Source: Rhodococcus sp. SGAir0479
Lineage (GTDB): Bacteria; Actinomycetota; Actinomycetes; Mycobacteriales; Mycobacteriaceae
Direction: 5' to 3'
NCBI RefSeq assembly: GCF_005484805.1
Contig: NZ_CP039432.1
Coordinates: 1,240,001-1,304,000 of the forward strand
DNA: 64,000 bases
Shown in pieces: positions 1 to 8,503 of the stretch; within the stretch, counting starts at the first letter, position 1; each line of letters starts with the position of its first letter. The position numbers and the translations under genes were made by a program. A model generated the notes under the pieces. It made no database searches. It was not told the DNA's origin and saw only the letters and a list, made by a program, of their open reading frames with translations.

Positions 1-1
1 C

Positions 2-334
2 CAGGCCGAGCAGATTCGCGTGGCCGAGAACGTCCTCGAGGGCCAGGGCGTCGGTGCGTGGCCGGTGTGTGGCCAGTACCTGACCGGCGGCAGCACCGCC
101 GTCGCCGACGCCGAGCCGGTCGCCGAGGCGGCCCCGGCACCGCAGGCGTCGGTCTACGAGCAGCCGGTCACCGAGTGGGCGCAGGACGTCAGCGCGCAGG
201 TCGGCACCTACGTGGTCCAGCTCGGCGACACGCTCTCGGGTATCGCCGCCGCGAACGGTGTCTCGCTGGCCGACCTCGCCGCGCAGGTCCAGAACCCCGA
301 CCTGATCTTCCCCGGACAGACGCTGTCGTTCTGA
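2..334 (+). CDS. Rpf-like transglycosylase with LysM domain, C-terminal part
   Basis: The gene enters from the left edge, so its N-terminus is missing. The first visible residues (AEQIRVAENVLEGQG, then GAWPVCG) match the end of a resuscitation-promoting-factor catalytic fold, a secreted lytic transglycosylase that opens peptidoglycan. A low-complexity Ala/Pro/Glu linker follows. The last 45 or so residues form a LysM module (TYVVQLGDTLSGIAAANGV, ending PGQTL) that binds the glycan chain. The protein therefore probably acts outside the membrane on cell wall and may promote regrowth from dormancy. Which rpf paralogue it is cannot be told from this fragment. A strong hairpin follows the stop codon. 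Confidence 0.85.
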   Translation, partial: QAEQIRVAENVLEGQGVGAWPVCGQYLTGGSTAVADAEPVAEAAPAPQASVYEQPVTEWAQDVSAQVGTYVVQLGDTLSGIAAANGVSLADLAAQVQNPDLIFPGQTLSF

Positions 335-359
335 CCCGCAGGCCTCGGCCACACACTCA

Positions 360-393
360 CAGCCCCGCCGGTGATCCCCTCCCGGCGGGGCTG
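360..393 (+). terminator. Hairpin terminator after the Rpf-LysM gene
   Basis: A perfect 12-bp stem, CAGCCCCGCCGG (360-371) pairing with 382-393, encloses a 10-nt loop and begins 25 nt after the stop codon. It is followed by a T-rich stretch (TGGTTCTTCT). This is the expected shape of an intrinsic terminator, although the T-tract is imperfect. Confidence 0.75.
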
Positions 394-534
394 TGGTTCT
401 TCTCGATCCGGGCGACGCGGGACGTAACGCCGGTGCGCCTCGGCGCGACATCCCCCTCGACCGGTTCGGTGACGGGAGGGGCGACGATGGGACTGACGGT
501 GGGACTGGACGGGCGACGGACGGGGGGACGCAGG

Positions 535-813
535 ATGCGACGTGTCGGCGCAGTGCTCGGTGCCGTGGCGGCGCCGTTGGTGATCGCCTCGACGATCGGC
601 GCCGGTGCCGCGGACGCGCAACCGTGGAAGCTCGGCCCGCTGTACCGGTCGGAGTTCTCGGGTGAGAGCGCCGAGTACCTGTGCAACAAGGCGCTCCTGC
701 TCGAGAAGGCGTGGGGCGCCACCGTCCTGCAGCCGTGCACCTACGACCCCGCCGAGGGTGTCTGGGCCCGGGTGATGTGGAGCACGACGGCCGGGTTCGG
801 CAGTAGCTTCTGA
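535..813 (+). CDS. Small secreted protein of unknown function
   Basis: Predicted 92-residue protein. The start at 535 is preferred because a purine-rich GGGGGGACGCAGG lies just before it and translation opens with a typical signal peptide: two Arg, a hydrophobic core (VGAVLGAVAAPLVIAST), then a cleavage-like AGAADA-QP. An in-frame ATG at 487 would add 16 polar residues in front and is less likely. The mature part of about 65 residues has only two cysteines (in YLCNKA and QPCTY), which could form one disulfide outside the cell. Many small actinobacterial secreted proteins look like this. I recognise no family and assign no function. Confidence 0.6.
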   Translation: MRRVGAVLGAVAAPLVIASTIGAGAADAQPWKLGPLYRSEFSGESAEYLCNKALLLEKAWGATVLQPCTYDPAEGVWARVMWSTTAGFGSSF

Positions 814-859
814 TCCGCTTGCGCCGCTCCAAAGGTAAAGACGATCGGCGCGACTACAC

Positions 860-887
860 TGATAGGTATGCCTGATGGTGCCTATCA
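860..887. promoter_or_regulatory. Palindrome over the oxyR start codon, probable OxyR autoregulatory site
   Basis: TGATAGG (860-866) and CCTATCA (881-887) form perfect 7-bp arms separated by 14 nt. The oxyR ATG at 868 lies inside. A -10-like TACACT ends at 860, which would place transcription start close to the ATG, so the mRNA could be leaderless; no convincing Shine-Dalgarno is present. The ATAG/CTAT arms resemble OxyR half-sites, and LysR-type regulators commonly bind their own promoters. Binding is inferred. Confidence 0.45.
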
Positions 888-1797
888 GCCGACGTTGTCA
901 CAGCTGCGCGCCTTCGTCGCGGTGGCCGAATACCGTCATTTCGGGACGGCAGCCGCGCGACTGAAAGTCAGTCAGCCGACGCTCTCCCAGGCGCTCGCGT
1001 CGCTCGAGAGCGGTCTGGGTGTCCAGTTGATCGAGCGCAGCACGCGCCGCGTACTGGTGACGGCCGCGGGGGAGCAGCTGCTCACCCAGGCCAAGCTCAT
1101 TCTCGATGCCGCCGACGGGTTCGTCGCGGCGGCGGCCGGTGTGGGCGACGGCCTCGCCGGAGCCCTTCGGATCGGTCTGATCCCGACGGTCGCGCCGTAC
1201 GTGCTGCCGCCGCTGCTTCCCGAACTGCGGGCCGAGATGCCGGCGTTGGTGCCGCAGGTCATCGAGGACCAGACCGCGCGGCTGCTCGAGTCGCTGCGTG
1301 CCGGTGCCATCGATGTCGCGGTGATCGCCCTGCCGTCGGAGACACCGGGCCTGGTGGAGATCCCGCTCTACACCGAGGACTTCGTGATGGTGCTGCCGCA
1401 CGGTCACGCTCTCGCCGGGCGCGGCGACCTACCGCTCGACGTCCTCGACGAGTTGCCGCTGTTGCTGCTCGACGAGGGGCACTGCCTGCGGGACCAGACG
1501 CTGGACCTGTGTCGGTCGGTGGACGCGCATCCGTTGTCGGGTGACACGCGGGCGACGTCGCTGGCGACCGTCGTGCAGTGCGTCGCGGGCGGCCTGGGCG
1601 TGACGCTGGTGCCGGAGTCGGCCGTCGACGTCGAGATGAGACGCGGCGACCTCACCACGGCCCGGTTCGCGCACCCGACGCCCGGACGCACGATCGGGCT
1701 GGTCTTCCGGGCATCGAGCGGGCGGGCCGAGGGCTACCGGCAGTTGGCCGAGCTGTTGCGTTCGGCCGCCCCCGCCGGCGTGCGTGTGGCGGGCTGA
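868..1797 (+). CDS. oxyR: Hydrogen-peroxide-sensing LysR-type regulator OxyR
   Basis: The 309-residue protein has the LysR layout: an N-terminal winged helix-turn-helix (about residues 8-66, PTLSQLRAFVAVAEYRHFGTA) and an effector domain. The decisive feature is the segment GHCLRDQTLDLC, with Cys206 and Cys215 nine residues apart. This matches the redox pair Cys199/Cys208 of E. coli OxyR, which form a disulfide when peroxide rises and switch on antioxidant genes. In mycobacteria oxyR usually sits beside ahpCD; here neither neighbour is an antioxidant gene, so its targets lie elsewhere. It is convergent with the next gene, and both stop codons fall inside a small GCTGAC/GTCAGC hairpin (1793-1809). 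Confidence 0.93.
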   Translation: MPDGAYQPTLSQLRAFVAVAEYRHFGTAAARLKVSQPTLSQALASLESGLGVQLIERSTRRVLVTAAGEQLLTQAKLILDAADGFVAAAAGVGDGLAGALRIGLIPTVAPYVLPPLLPELRAEMPALVPQVIEDQTARLLESLRAGAIDVAVIALPSETPGLVEIPLYTEDFVMVLPHGHALAGRGDLPLDVLDELPLLLLDEGHCLRDQTLDLCRSVDAHPLSGDTRATSLATVVQCVAGGLGVTLVPESAVDVEMRRGDLTTARFAHPTPGRTIGLVFRASSGRAEGYRQLAELLRSAAPAGVRVAG

Positions 1798-1804
1798 CGC
1801 AAGG

Positions 1805-2566
1805 TCAGCGGCGTTTGCGCCCACCGGGCTTGGACTTGCCGCCGGACTTCGCGCTGCGCCGCGCCTCCTGGCCGCGCGGCTTGCTCGTCTTGGCGGCACT
1901 CCTGGGGGCGGACGGCGTGCGGGTCTGGGTCTTGGTCTTCGGCGTCTCGTGCGGGTTCCGCCCACGGGAGCTGTTCGCGGTGCGTCCGCGGACGATTCCG
2001 ATGAATTCGTCGACGAGGTCGGTGGTGCGCTCCTCGGCCCACGACAGTGCCACCCGGGATTCGGGGGCGGCGGCCACGGGGCGGTACGTCAGGTCCTTGC
2101 GGTGATGCAGCCGGGCCAGGGACATCGGCACCACCACGACTCCGACCCCGGCCGCGACCAGTTCGATCGCCTCCGCGGTGGTGGCGGGCCGGTCCAGCGC
2201 CGCCCGGCCGGGAAGCATGTCCCACACCAGCGGGACGTCGAGCGGATCGAGAACCAGTTCGTCCGCCAGATCGGACAACGCGATCTCGTCGGTGGCGGTG
2301 AACACGTGGTCCTTGGGGACCACGACCACCGGGATCTCCTCGTAGAGCGGGATGACGCTCAGTCCGTCGCGGTCGATCGGCAGCCGCAGCAGCGCGGCGT
2401 CGGCCCGATCCTCGCGCAGGGCCGTGGGCGCGTCGACGGCATCGACGGCGACCAGTTCCAGCGGGGTGTCGGTCACGCGCTCACCCCAGATGCGGACCCA
2501 CTTCGCGGGTGTGACGCCGGGGACGTACGCGAGCCGGAACGGTCGGGATGCAGTCGCCTCGGTCAC
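1805..2566 (-). CDS. HTH-less LysR substrate-binding-domain protein with basic tail
   Basis: The 253-residue product starts at a GTG. Residues 9-192 match the periplasmic-binding-like effector domain of LysR regulators (RLAYVPGVTPAKWV near the start, then alternating strand and helix segments ending DLVDEFIGIVRG), but no helix-turn-helix precedes it. Residues 193-253 are instead a Lys/Arg/Ser/Thr/Pro-rich tail ending GGKSKPGGRKRR that could touch nucleic acid or another protein. Stand-alone domains of this type are common in Rhodococcus and Mycobacterium and their role is unknown to me. It may bind a small molecule or pair with a full LysR protein such as the adjacent OxyR. It is divergent from the DUF5997 gene, with 73 nt between them. 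Confidence 0.8.
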   Translation of the reverse strand: MTEATASRPFRLAYVPGVTPAKWVRIWGERVTDTPLELVAVDAVDAPTALREDRADAALLRLPIDRDGLSVIPLYEEIPVVVVPKDHVFTATDEIALSDLADELVLDPLDVPLVWDMLPGRAALDRPATTAEAIELVAAGVGVVVVPMSLARLHHRKDLTYRPVAAAPESRVALSWAEERTTDLVDEFIGIVRGRTANSSRGRNPHETPKTKTQTRTPSAPRSAAKTSKPRGQEARRSAKSGGKSKPGGRKRR

Positions 2567-2639
2567 TCGGTCAGGCTACCCGCAGGCTCTCGGTCACCAC
2601 CGGTGCGGCCGCGCCGTGCGTGCTCGCTACCCTTGACCC

Positions 2640-3071
2640 ATGACGTCGCAGAAGACCCCCCAGACGATGAAGCCCGCCACCGCGGCCAAGAAGCTGGGTG
2701 TGTACCTCCAGGCCACTCCCGCCGAATTCCGGGACGGTGTGGTCTCGCGCGACGAATTGAACGAATGGCAGACCAATCCGCCGGAGTGGCTCGTCGCGCT
2801 CCGGAAGGACGGGCCGCACCCGAAGGACGTCGTGGCCGCGAAGCTCGGCGTCTCCATTGCCGGTCTCGCGCGTGGCGGCGTGTCGGACGCCCTCACCACC
2901 GCACAGATCGACGAATTGCTCGCCGATCAGCCCGACTGGCTGGTCGCCGAGCGCGCCAGCCTCGTCGAGGTACGCAAGGACGAGAAGCGAATTCGGGAGC
3001 AGCAGGCCGCCAGGCGCGAGCAGTCCAACCGCCGGCCCCGCAGCGCCGGGCCGTTCAAGCCGCAGGCGTAA
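2640..3071 (+). CDS. DUF5997 family protein
   Basis: A 143-residue soluble protein matching the actinobacterial DUF5997 family as I know it: KPATAAKKLGVYLQATPAEF near the N-terminus, a central PPEWLVALRKDGPHPKDVVA segment, and a charged C-terminus rich in Arg/Lys/Gln. The sequence looks mostly helical, with no signal peptide and no membrane segment, and the middle resembles a small DNA- or RNA-binding helical bundle. That reading is speculative. It is transcribed away from the HTH-less LysR-like gene out of a shared 73-nt spacer, an arrangement typical of a regulator and its target. Biochemical function is not known to me. Confidence 0.75.
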   Translation: MTSQKTPQTMKPATAAKKLGVYLQATPAEFRDGVVSRDELNEWQTNPPEWLVALRKDGPHPKDVVAAKLGVSIAGLARGGVSDALTTAQIDELLADQPDWLVAERASLVEVRKDEKRIREQQAARREQSNRRPRSAGPFKPQA

Positions 3072-3119
3072 TCGCGCCGAGAACGTCGCCGCTCGGCACG
3101 CCGTGCGCGCCCGGTGCCC

Positions 3120-3419
3120 TCAGCGAGCGCTGTAGGTGAGGCACCGGGCGGCGTGTTCCCCCGATCCCGCACCGACGCGGATCTCGCTCGCGGTGCACTC
3201 GAGGTCGCGGTTGTGCACGCAGTCGGCGCGCTGGCACGCGCCCACCATGCTTGTCACGGTCTCCAGGCCGCCCTTGGTCGACAACGGGATGAAGGTCCCG
3301 CAGTCGGCGCTGCCGTTGCTGCCGGCGACGTTGATCGCGTAGGCGTGGCAGCCGTCGTGGTTGTACGAGCAGTCGGTAACCGTGCAATCGGTGACGTGCG
3401 GCATTTCCATCGTGGTCAT
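3120..3419 (-). CDS. DUF1540 cysteine-rich protein
   Basis: Start placed at 3419 because GGGAGGG lies five bases upstream of that ATG; an upstream in-frame start at 3443 lacks such a site. The 99-residue product holds two copies of the short Cys pattern of DUF1540: first CTVTDCSYNHDGCHAYAI with a later Cys, then a degenerate second copy (ACQRADCVHNRDLECTASEI). Each copy probably binds a metal ion, most likely zinc. No signal peptide or membrane segment is seen. Such proteins are widespread in Firmicutes and Actinobacteria without an assigned role. It is a single-gene unit downstream of and convergent with the DUF5997 gene. Confidence 0.8.
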   Translation of the reverse strand: MTTMEMPHVTDCTVTDCSYNHDGCHAYAINVAGSNGSADCGTFIPLSTKGGLETVTSMVGACQRADCVHNRDLECTASEIRVGAGSGEHAARCLTYSAR

Positions 3420-3560
3420 ACGGCCCTCCCAATATCGGAACATTTCGACAGTGGACTCGTGCCCTCACCGTATCCGCGGTGTAGCGCCGTGACCAGCAAG
3501 GATGGGCTGCCCTAAACCCGCGCCGAGGAGGCCCGGCCGCGGCGCGGACCCCCGATCGGC

Positions 3561-6080
3561 TCAGCCCTCGGCCACCTCGAACTCGTCGAAGATCACCTCG
3601 CCGGCGGCGTCGGACTCGGCCAGGTTGACCTCGCCGAGCAACGCCCACCCGTGGTCGCCGGCGGGATCGTCGAGGACTTGCCGGACCCGCCACAGCGTCG
3701 GCTCGACGGTCACCTGGAACAACAGCGGGCCGCGCGCGGCCGGCCCGGTGCCGATCTCGTCGTACTCGTCGAAGTACAGCTCCATGAGGTCGGCCCAGTC
3801 GTCGGCGTCGAGGCCGTCGCCCAGATCGGCGAGCTCGTTCCACCGCTGCCGCGCCGCCAGATCGACGCGCCGGAACATCGCGTTGCGGACCATGACCTTG
3901 AACGCGCGAGTGTTCGCGGTGATCGGCCGCGGCGTGTCGGCGCCGAACGCGACCTGCTGGTCGTCGGACTCGACGCCGGGATTGGTGAGCTGTTCCCACT
4001 CGTCGAGCAGGCTCGAATCCACCTGGCGGATGAGTTCCCCGAGCCACTCGATGAGGTCCTCGAGCTCCTCGGTGCGGGCCTCCGCCGGAACCGTCTGGCG
4101 CAGAGCGCGATACGCGTCGGCGAGGTACCGCAGCACCAGGCCCTCCGAGCGGGCGAGCCCGTAGTGGCTGACCAGTTCGGCGAACGTCATGGACCGCTCG
4201 ACCATGTCGCGGACGACGGACTTGGGGGAGAGGGTGAACTCGTTCATCCACGGATGTCCCGCACGGTACGTCTCGAAGGCCGGAAACAGCAGGTCCGCCA
4301 ACGGCTTCGGCCAGGTGATCTCCTCGAGGAGTTCCATCCGCTCCTCGTACTCGATCCCGTCGGCCTTCATCTGGCCCACCGCCTCGCCGCGCGCCGCGTG
4401 CTGCTGCGCCATCAGGATCTGCCGCGGGTCGTCGAGTGTCGATTCGATCACCGACACGACGTCGAGTGCATAGCTGGGGGAGTCGACGTCGAGCAGTTCG
4501 AGCGAGGCGAGGGCGAACGGCGACAACGGCTGGTTGAGCGCGAAGTCGCGTTGCAGGTCCACCGTGAGACGGGCCATGCGCCCGTACTCGTCCGGCTCGT
4601 CGAGTTGCTGGACGATGCCCGCCTGCAGCAGTCCGCGGTACAGGCGGATCGCCTTGAGGATGTGCCGGCGCTGCGCCGGCCGCGTCTCGTGGTTGTCCTC
4701 GAGAAGATGACGCATCGCCTGGAAGCAGTTGCCGGGCCGAGCGATCACGTTCAGCAGCATCGAGTTGCTCACCGAGAACCGTGACGTGAGCGGTTCCGGC
4801 GACGCGGCGATCAGCTTGTCGAACGTGCCCTCACCCCAGGACACGAATCCCTCCGGTGGCTTCTTGCGCTGGACCTTGCGGCGCTTCTTGGGGTCGTCGC
4901 CGGCCTTCGCCAGCGCGCGCACGTTCTCGATGTCGTGCTCGGGGGCCTGCACGACGACGTTGCCGTACGTGTCGTAACCGGCCCGTCCGGCGCGCCCCGC
5001 GATCTGGTGGAACTCCCGCGCCCGCAGCTGCCGGGTGCGGGTGCCGTCGAACTTCGTCAGGCCGGTGAGCAGCACGGTACGAATGGGCACGTTGATACCG
5101 ACGCCGAGAGTGTCGGTGCCGCAGATGACCTTGAGCAGACCGTCCTGGGCGAGCCGCTCGACGAGCCGCCGATACTTCGGCAGCATTCCGGCGTGGTGCA
5201 CGCCGATGCCGTGACGGACCAGGCGCGAGAGCGTCTTTCCGAAACCGGTGGTGAACCGGAAGGATCCGATCGCCTCGGCGATCGCGTCCTTCTCGGCGCG
5301 ACTGCACAGGTTCACGCTCGTGAGCGCCTGGGCGCGCTCGAGCGCCGCGGCCTGCGTGAAGTGCACCACGTACACCGGTGCCTGGTGCGTGGTGACGAGC
5401 TCCTCGATCTCCTCGCCGATCGGCGTCTGCGAGTACGAGAAGTGCAGCGGCACCGGGCGCTCGGAGCCCGACACCTCCGTCGTCGGCCGTCCGGTCCGGC
5501 GGGTGAGGTCCTCGCGCAGGTTCGTCACGTCGCCGAGCGTCGCCGACATCAGCAGGAACTGCGCCTGCGGCAACTCGATCAGCGGCACCTGCCACGCCCA
5601 GCCACGGTCGGGCTCGGAGTAGAAGTGGAACTCGTCCATCACGATCTGTCCGATGTCGGAGCCCGGACCCTCCCGCAGTGCGAGATTCGCGACGATCTCG
5701 GCCGTCGCGCAGATGATGGGTGCCGACGAGTTCACCGACGCGTCGCCGGTCATCATGCCGACCTTGTCGGCCCCGAACACGTCACACAGGGCGAAGAACT
5801 TCTCGCTCACCAAAGCCTTGATCGGCGCCGTGTAGAACGTGCGCCGGCCCTCGGCCAGGGCGAAGAAGTGCGCGCCGATCGCGACCATCGACTTGCCGGA
5901 TCCGGTCGGTGTCGCCAGCACGACGTTGGCCCCCGAGACCAACTCCATGAGCGCCTCTTCCTGCGCCGGATACAGCTGCAGCCCGCGGTCGCTCGTCCAC
6001 GACGTGAACGCGTCGAAGAGGGCGTCGGGGTCGGCGCCGTGGGAATCGACGGTCTCGGGGAGCAGATCGGGAAGCAGCAC
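3561..6080 (-). CDS. DEAD/DEAH-box superfamily 2 helicase with C-terminal DUF3516
   Basis: An 839-residue Ski2-like helicase. Visible motifs are a Q-motif-like YPAQEEAL (38-45), Walker A ATPTGSGKS (56-64), the DEAD-type box DEFH (149-152), SAT (179-181) and, in the second RecA lobe, a motif VI region QIAGRAGRAGYD. The second half, after about residue 400, matches DUF3516, found almost only in actinobacterial helicases. It should use ATP to unwind RNA or remodel RNA-protein complexes, since Ski2/Mtr4-type proteins act on RNA; substrate and partners are unknown here. The gene stands alone, about 56 bp downstream of the hydrolase gene on the same strand, so it could share that transcript. Confidence 0.88.
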   Translation of the reverse strand: MLLPDLLPETVDSHGADPDALFDAFTSWTSDRGLQLYPAQEEALMELVSGANVVLATPTGSGKSMVAIGAHFFALAEGRRTFYTAPIKALVSEKFFALCDVFGADKVGMMTGDASVNSSAPIICATAEIVANLALREGPGSDIGQIVMDEFHFYSEPDRGWAWQVPLIELPQAQFLLMSATLGDVTNLREDLTRRTGRPTTEVSGSERPVPLHFSYSQTPIGEEIEELVTTHQAPVYVVHFTQAAALERAQALTSVNLCSRAEKDAIAEAIGSFRFTTGFGKTLSRLVRHGIGVHHAGMLPKYRRLVERLAQDGLLKVICGTDTLGVGINVPIRTVLLTGLTKFDGTRTRQLRAREFHQIAGRAGRAGYDTYGNVVVQAPEHDIENVRALAKAGDDPKKRRKVQRKKPPEGFVSWGEGTFDKLIAASPEPLTSRFSVSNSMLLNVIARPGNCFQAMRHLLEDNHETRPAQRRHILKAIRLYRGLLQAGIVQQLDEPDEYGRMARLTVDLQRDFALNQPLSPFALASLELLDVDSPSYALDVVSVIESTLDDPRQILMAQQHAARGEAVGQMKADGIEYEERMELLEEITWPKPLADLLFPAFETYRAGHPWMNEFTLSPKSVVRDMVERSMTFAELVSHYGLARSEGLVLRYLADAYRALRQTVPAEARTEELEDLIEWLGELIRQVDSSLLDEWEQLTNPGVESDDQQVAFGADTPRPITANTRAFKVMVRNAMFRRVDLAARQRWNELADLGDGLDADDWADLMELYFDEYDEIGTGPAARGPLLFQVTVEPTLWRVRQVLDDPAGDHGWALLGEVNLAESDAAGEVIFDEFEVAEG

Positions 6081-6136
6081 CGTTACAGGCTAGAGCGTAC
6101 CGAGACCAGCACGGCATTCCGGACCGTCGGCTCGGC

Positions 6137-7174
6137 TCAGGTGGCGCTGCGCTCGTCCGAGCCCATCGCGTCGAGCACCGCCATACGGGTCTCGGGACCG
6201 CCGGTGATCGCGCCCTCGCCGACGCCGTTGGTCAGCAGGTCCCGCCAGCGATTCTCGTCGAACTCGAGCGGCGCGGTGGACTGCAGGAACTCCTCGACGA
6301 CGGTGAGGAACCGGAGCGGATCGTCCCGGAAGGGGAAGTGGCCGGCGTCGTCGAACACGTCCAGCCGCGACCCCGGCATGGCGGAGTGCGCGAGGTGGGC
6401 GTGCGCGACCGGGATCACCGAGTCGCGGGCGCCCCAGACGAGCTGGACGGGCAGGTTCTCGGTGAGATAACAGCGGTCCAGCATGGTCACGACCTGCCCG
6501 CGCCAGTCGACCACCGAACGCAGGGTCCGCAGGTAGGCCTCGTACGCGGTCGGGTCGGGGAGATCGGCCAGGACGCGCAGCAGGTCGGGGGTGTCGTGCA
6601 GCATCGCACCCGGCCGCAGCGGCGAGCCGTGCACGCGCGAGACCACCCCGCCCACCGCGCGGACCGCGGTCATCGCGCCCGGCAACCGCAGGAGCTTGAG
6701 CGCCTCGTTGACGACCGGCATGGTGATGAGCCGCAACAGCGGGTGGACGTCCTTGGTCACCCCACCCGCGGACACCAGCACGAGACGGTCGACCATGTGC
6801 GGGAACTGGTACGCGAACTGCATCGCCACGCCGCCGCCGAGCGAGTGCCCGACCACCGTCACCTTGTCGATCCCGAGTACCGACAGCAGATCGCGCATCC
6901 CGTTGGCGTACGCCGCCACCGAGTAGTCCGCCCGCGGCTTGTCGGAGCGGCCGTGCCCCAGCAGGTCCGGCGCGATGACGGTGTGGTTCTGCGCGAGGTG
7001 CGGGATGATCTCGCTCCACGTGGAGGAGTTGTCGCCGATTCCGTGGATCAGCAGGATCGCCGGGCCCTCACCGGCGAGACGGAAGGCGCGGCGGTAGCCG
7101 TGGATGGTGCGGAAGACGAGCCGGGGCTCGGTGTCCGGGACCGGGCGCAGCATCCTGGTACGGGGGTCGCTCAT
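6137..7174 (-). CDS. Alpha/beta hydrolase (Rv2715-like)
   Basis: Start set at 7174, where AGGAGG lies five bases upstream; an in-frame start at 7210 is not supported. The 345-residue protein has an alpha/beta-hydrolase fold: an oxyanion region LLIHGIGDNSSTW, the nucleophile elbow GHSLGGG with the catalytic Ser, an acid Asp in LVWGARDSVIP and the His in DAGHFPF. The family includes C-C hydrolases, esterases and haloperoxidase-like enzymes, and the substrate cannot be read from sequence. It looks like the counterpart of M. tuberculosis Rv2715, which also sits beside a PAC2-domain gene (Rv2714). No signal peptide is present. Confidence 0.87.
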   Translation of the reverse strand: MSDPRTRMLRPVPDTEPRLVFRTIHGYRRAFRLAGEGPAILLIHGIGDNSSTWSEIIPHLAQNHTVIAPDLLGHGRSDKPRADYSVAAYANGMRDLLSVLGIDKVTVVGHSLGGGVAMQFAYQFPHMVDRLVLVSAGGVTKDVHPLLRLITMPVVNEALKLLRLPGAMTAVRAVGGVVSRVHGSPLRPGAMLHDTPDLLRVLADLPDPTAYEAYLRTLRSVVDWRGQVVTMLDRCYLTENLPVQLVWGARDSVIPVAHAHLAHSAMPGSRLDVFDDAGHFPFRDDPLRFLTVVEEFLQSTAPLEFDENRWRDLLTNGVGEGAITGGPETRMAVLDAMGSDERSAT

Positions 7175-7347
7175 ATCGCCTCCTGAAGCCGCTGCCCCGA
7201 ACACGGGCACCGCTCAGACATCGATCGTTCGAGTATATCCGTGCACCGAGAGCGTAGGTGGCGCAATTGTCTTTGGTGTGACTTCGGATAACGTAAAGGT
7301 TTCGTTATCCCCACCATACCTGGACGAACGACCGACCGAAAGGTGCC

Positions 7348-8295
7348 TCAGGCGTCCCGGCCGCGCTCGTCCTCGTCCTCGATCCGCGCCTGCTCGGCCA
7401 GGAACCGCTCGAACTCGGCGCCCAGCTCTTCCCCGCTCGGGAGCTCCTCGTCGGTCGCGAGCAGCGTCGACTGCTGCTCCTGAGCCGCGACGTACGAGTC
7501 GTACTGGTTCTCCAGGGCGTGGACCACGGCCTGAACCTCCTCGTTCGCCGCGATGTGCTCGTCGATCTGCTCCCGCACCCGCGCGGACGCCTCACCGAGT
7601 GCCGCGAGCGGCAGCTGCAGATCCGCGATCTCCATGACGTTCTCGAGAAGCGTCTCGGCGGCCGCCGGGTAGTCCGTCTGGGCCAGGTAGTGCGGGACGT
7701 GCACCGAGAAGCCCACCGACTCGTGCCCGTGCTGACTCATCCGCAGCTCGAGCAGCGACGACGCGCTTCCCGGCACCTGCAGCTCACCCGCCCAGCGGTG
7801 GTGATCCTGGATCAGATCCTTGTTGGTCGAGTGCGCGGTCACGCTCAGCGGCCGCGTGTGCGGGATGGCCATGGGGATGGCATTGATGCCGATGGTGCGG
7901 CGCACCCCCAGTTGCTCGGCGAGCAGCCGCACCGCGGTGGTGAACCGCTCCCAGCGCAGGTCCGGTTCCATTCCGGCGAGGAGCAGGAACGGCGTACCGG
8001 CGGTGTCGCGCACGGCATACAGGTTGAGCTGCGGCGTCTCGAAGTCGGAGAAGTGGTCGGCCTTGAACGTCATCGTGGGACGCCGCGACCGGTAGTCGAT
8101 CAGCTCGTCCACGGCGAACGACGCGACCAGCTCGGTCTCGAGGCTCTCGCGCAGGTGCGTGGTGGCCAGCTTCACCGCATGCCCCGCGTCGGAGAATCCC
8201 TCGAGGCCGTGAACCAGCACCGGGCCCAGGCCGTCGGCGGAGGACAGATGCGGTGCCGGGAACTCCAGCTCGTACATCTTCGACTGCTCGTCCAT
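7348..8295 (-). CDS. PAC2 family protein (Rv2714-like)
   Basis: Start chosen at 8295 (MDEQSKMYELEFPAP) because AAAGGAG lies just upstream; the open frame extends further to 8412 but that part lacks family-like sequence. The 315-residue protein matches the PAC2 (proteasome assembly chaperone 2) family: VLVHGLEGFSDAGHAVKLA near the N-terminus, then a conserved PFLLLAGMEPDLRWERF block. Actinobacterial PAC2 proteins form trimers, and some have been proposed to help proteasome assembly, but this is not settled. The C-terminal 80 residues are Glu/Gln-rich and helical. It precedes the hydrolase gene in the same orientation, 173 bp apart, as in M. tuberculosis. Confidence 0.87.
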   Translation of the reverse strand: MDEQSKMYELEFPAPHLSSADGLGPVLVHGLEGFSDAGHAVKLATTHLRESLETELVASFAVDELIDYRSRRPTMTFKADHFSDFETPQLNLYAVRDTAGTPFLLLAGMEPDLRWERFTTAVRLLAEQLGVRRTIGINAIPMAIPHTRPLSVTAHSTNKDLIQDHHRWAGELQVPGSASSLLELRMSQHGHESVGFSVHVPHYLAQTDYPAAAETLLENVMEIADLQLPLAALGEASARVREQIDEHIAANEEVQAVVHALENQYDSYVAAQEQQSTLLATDEELPSGEELGAEFERFLAEQARIEDEDERGRDA

Positions 8296-8503
8296 GACGG
8301 CTCCTTTTCCTTCGAACGTCTGCTTCCAGTGTTCCTTACCACCGTTGCGAAATCCGAAACGGGAGGAACGACCGCATCCGCATCGACGCGGATCGCCGAC
8401 GGAAGCCTCCACCGAACGAACACCGGATCGGCGCCCACGATTCCCGCGTCGGGTGTGTCACGCTGTCGGGGTACGGATCGGCGGCACGGAGGGAGGCCCG
8501 GGT

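Noticed and set aside
58-534. Long open frame through the Rpf-LysM gene and the following spacer
   Set aside because: It runs in another frame of a known gene and shows no family-like sequence; only the part from 535 has a signal peptide and ribosome site.
1793-1809. GCTGAC-N5-GTCAGC hairpin as a terminator between oxyR and the LysR-like gene
   Set aside because: Only six base pairs and it is made of the two stop codons and their neighbours; too weak to list as a terminator.
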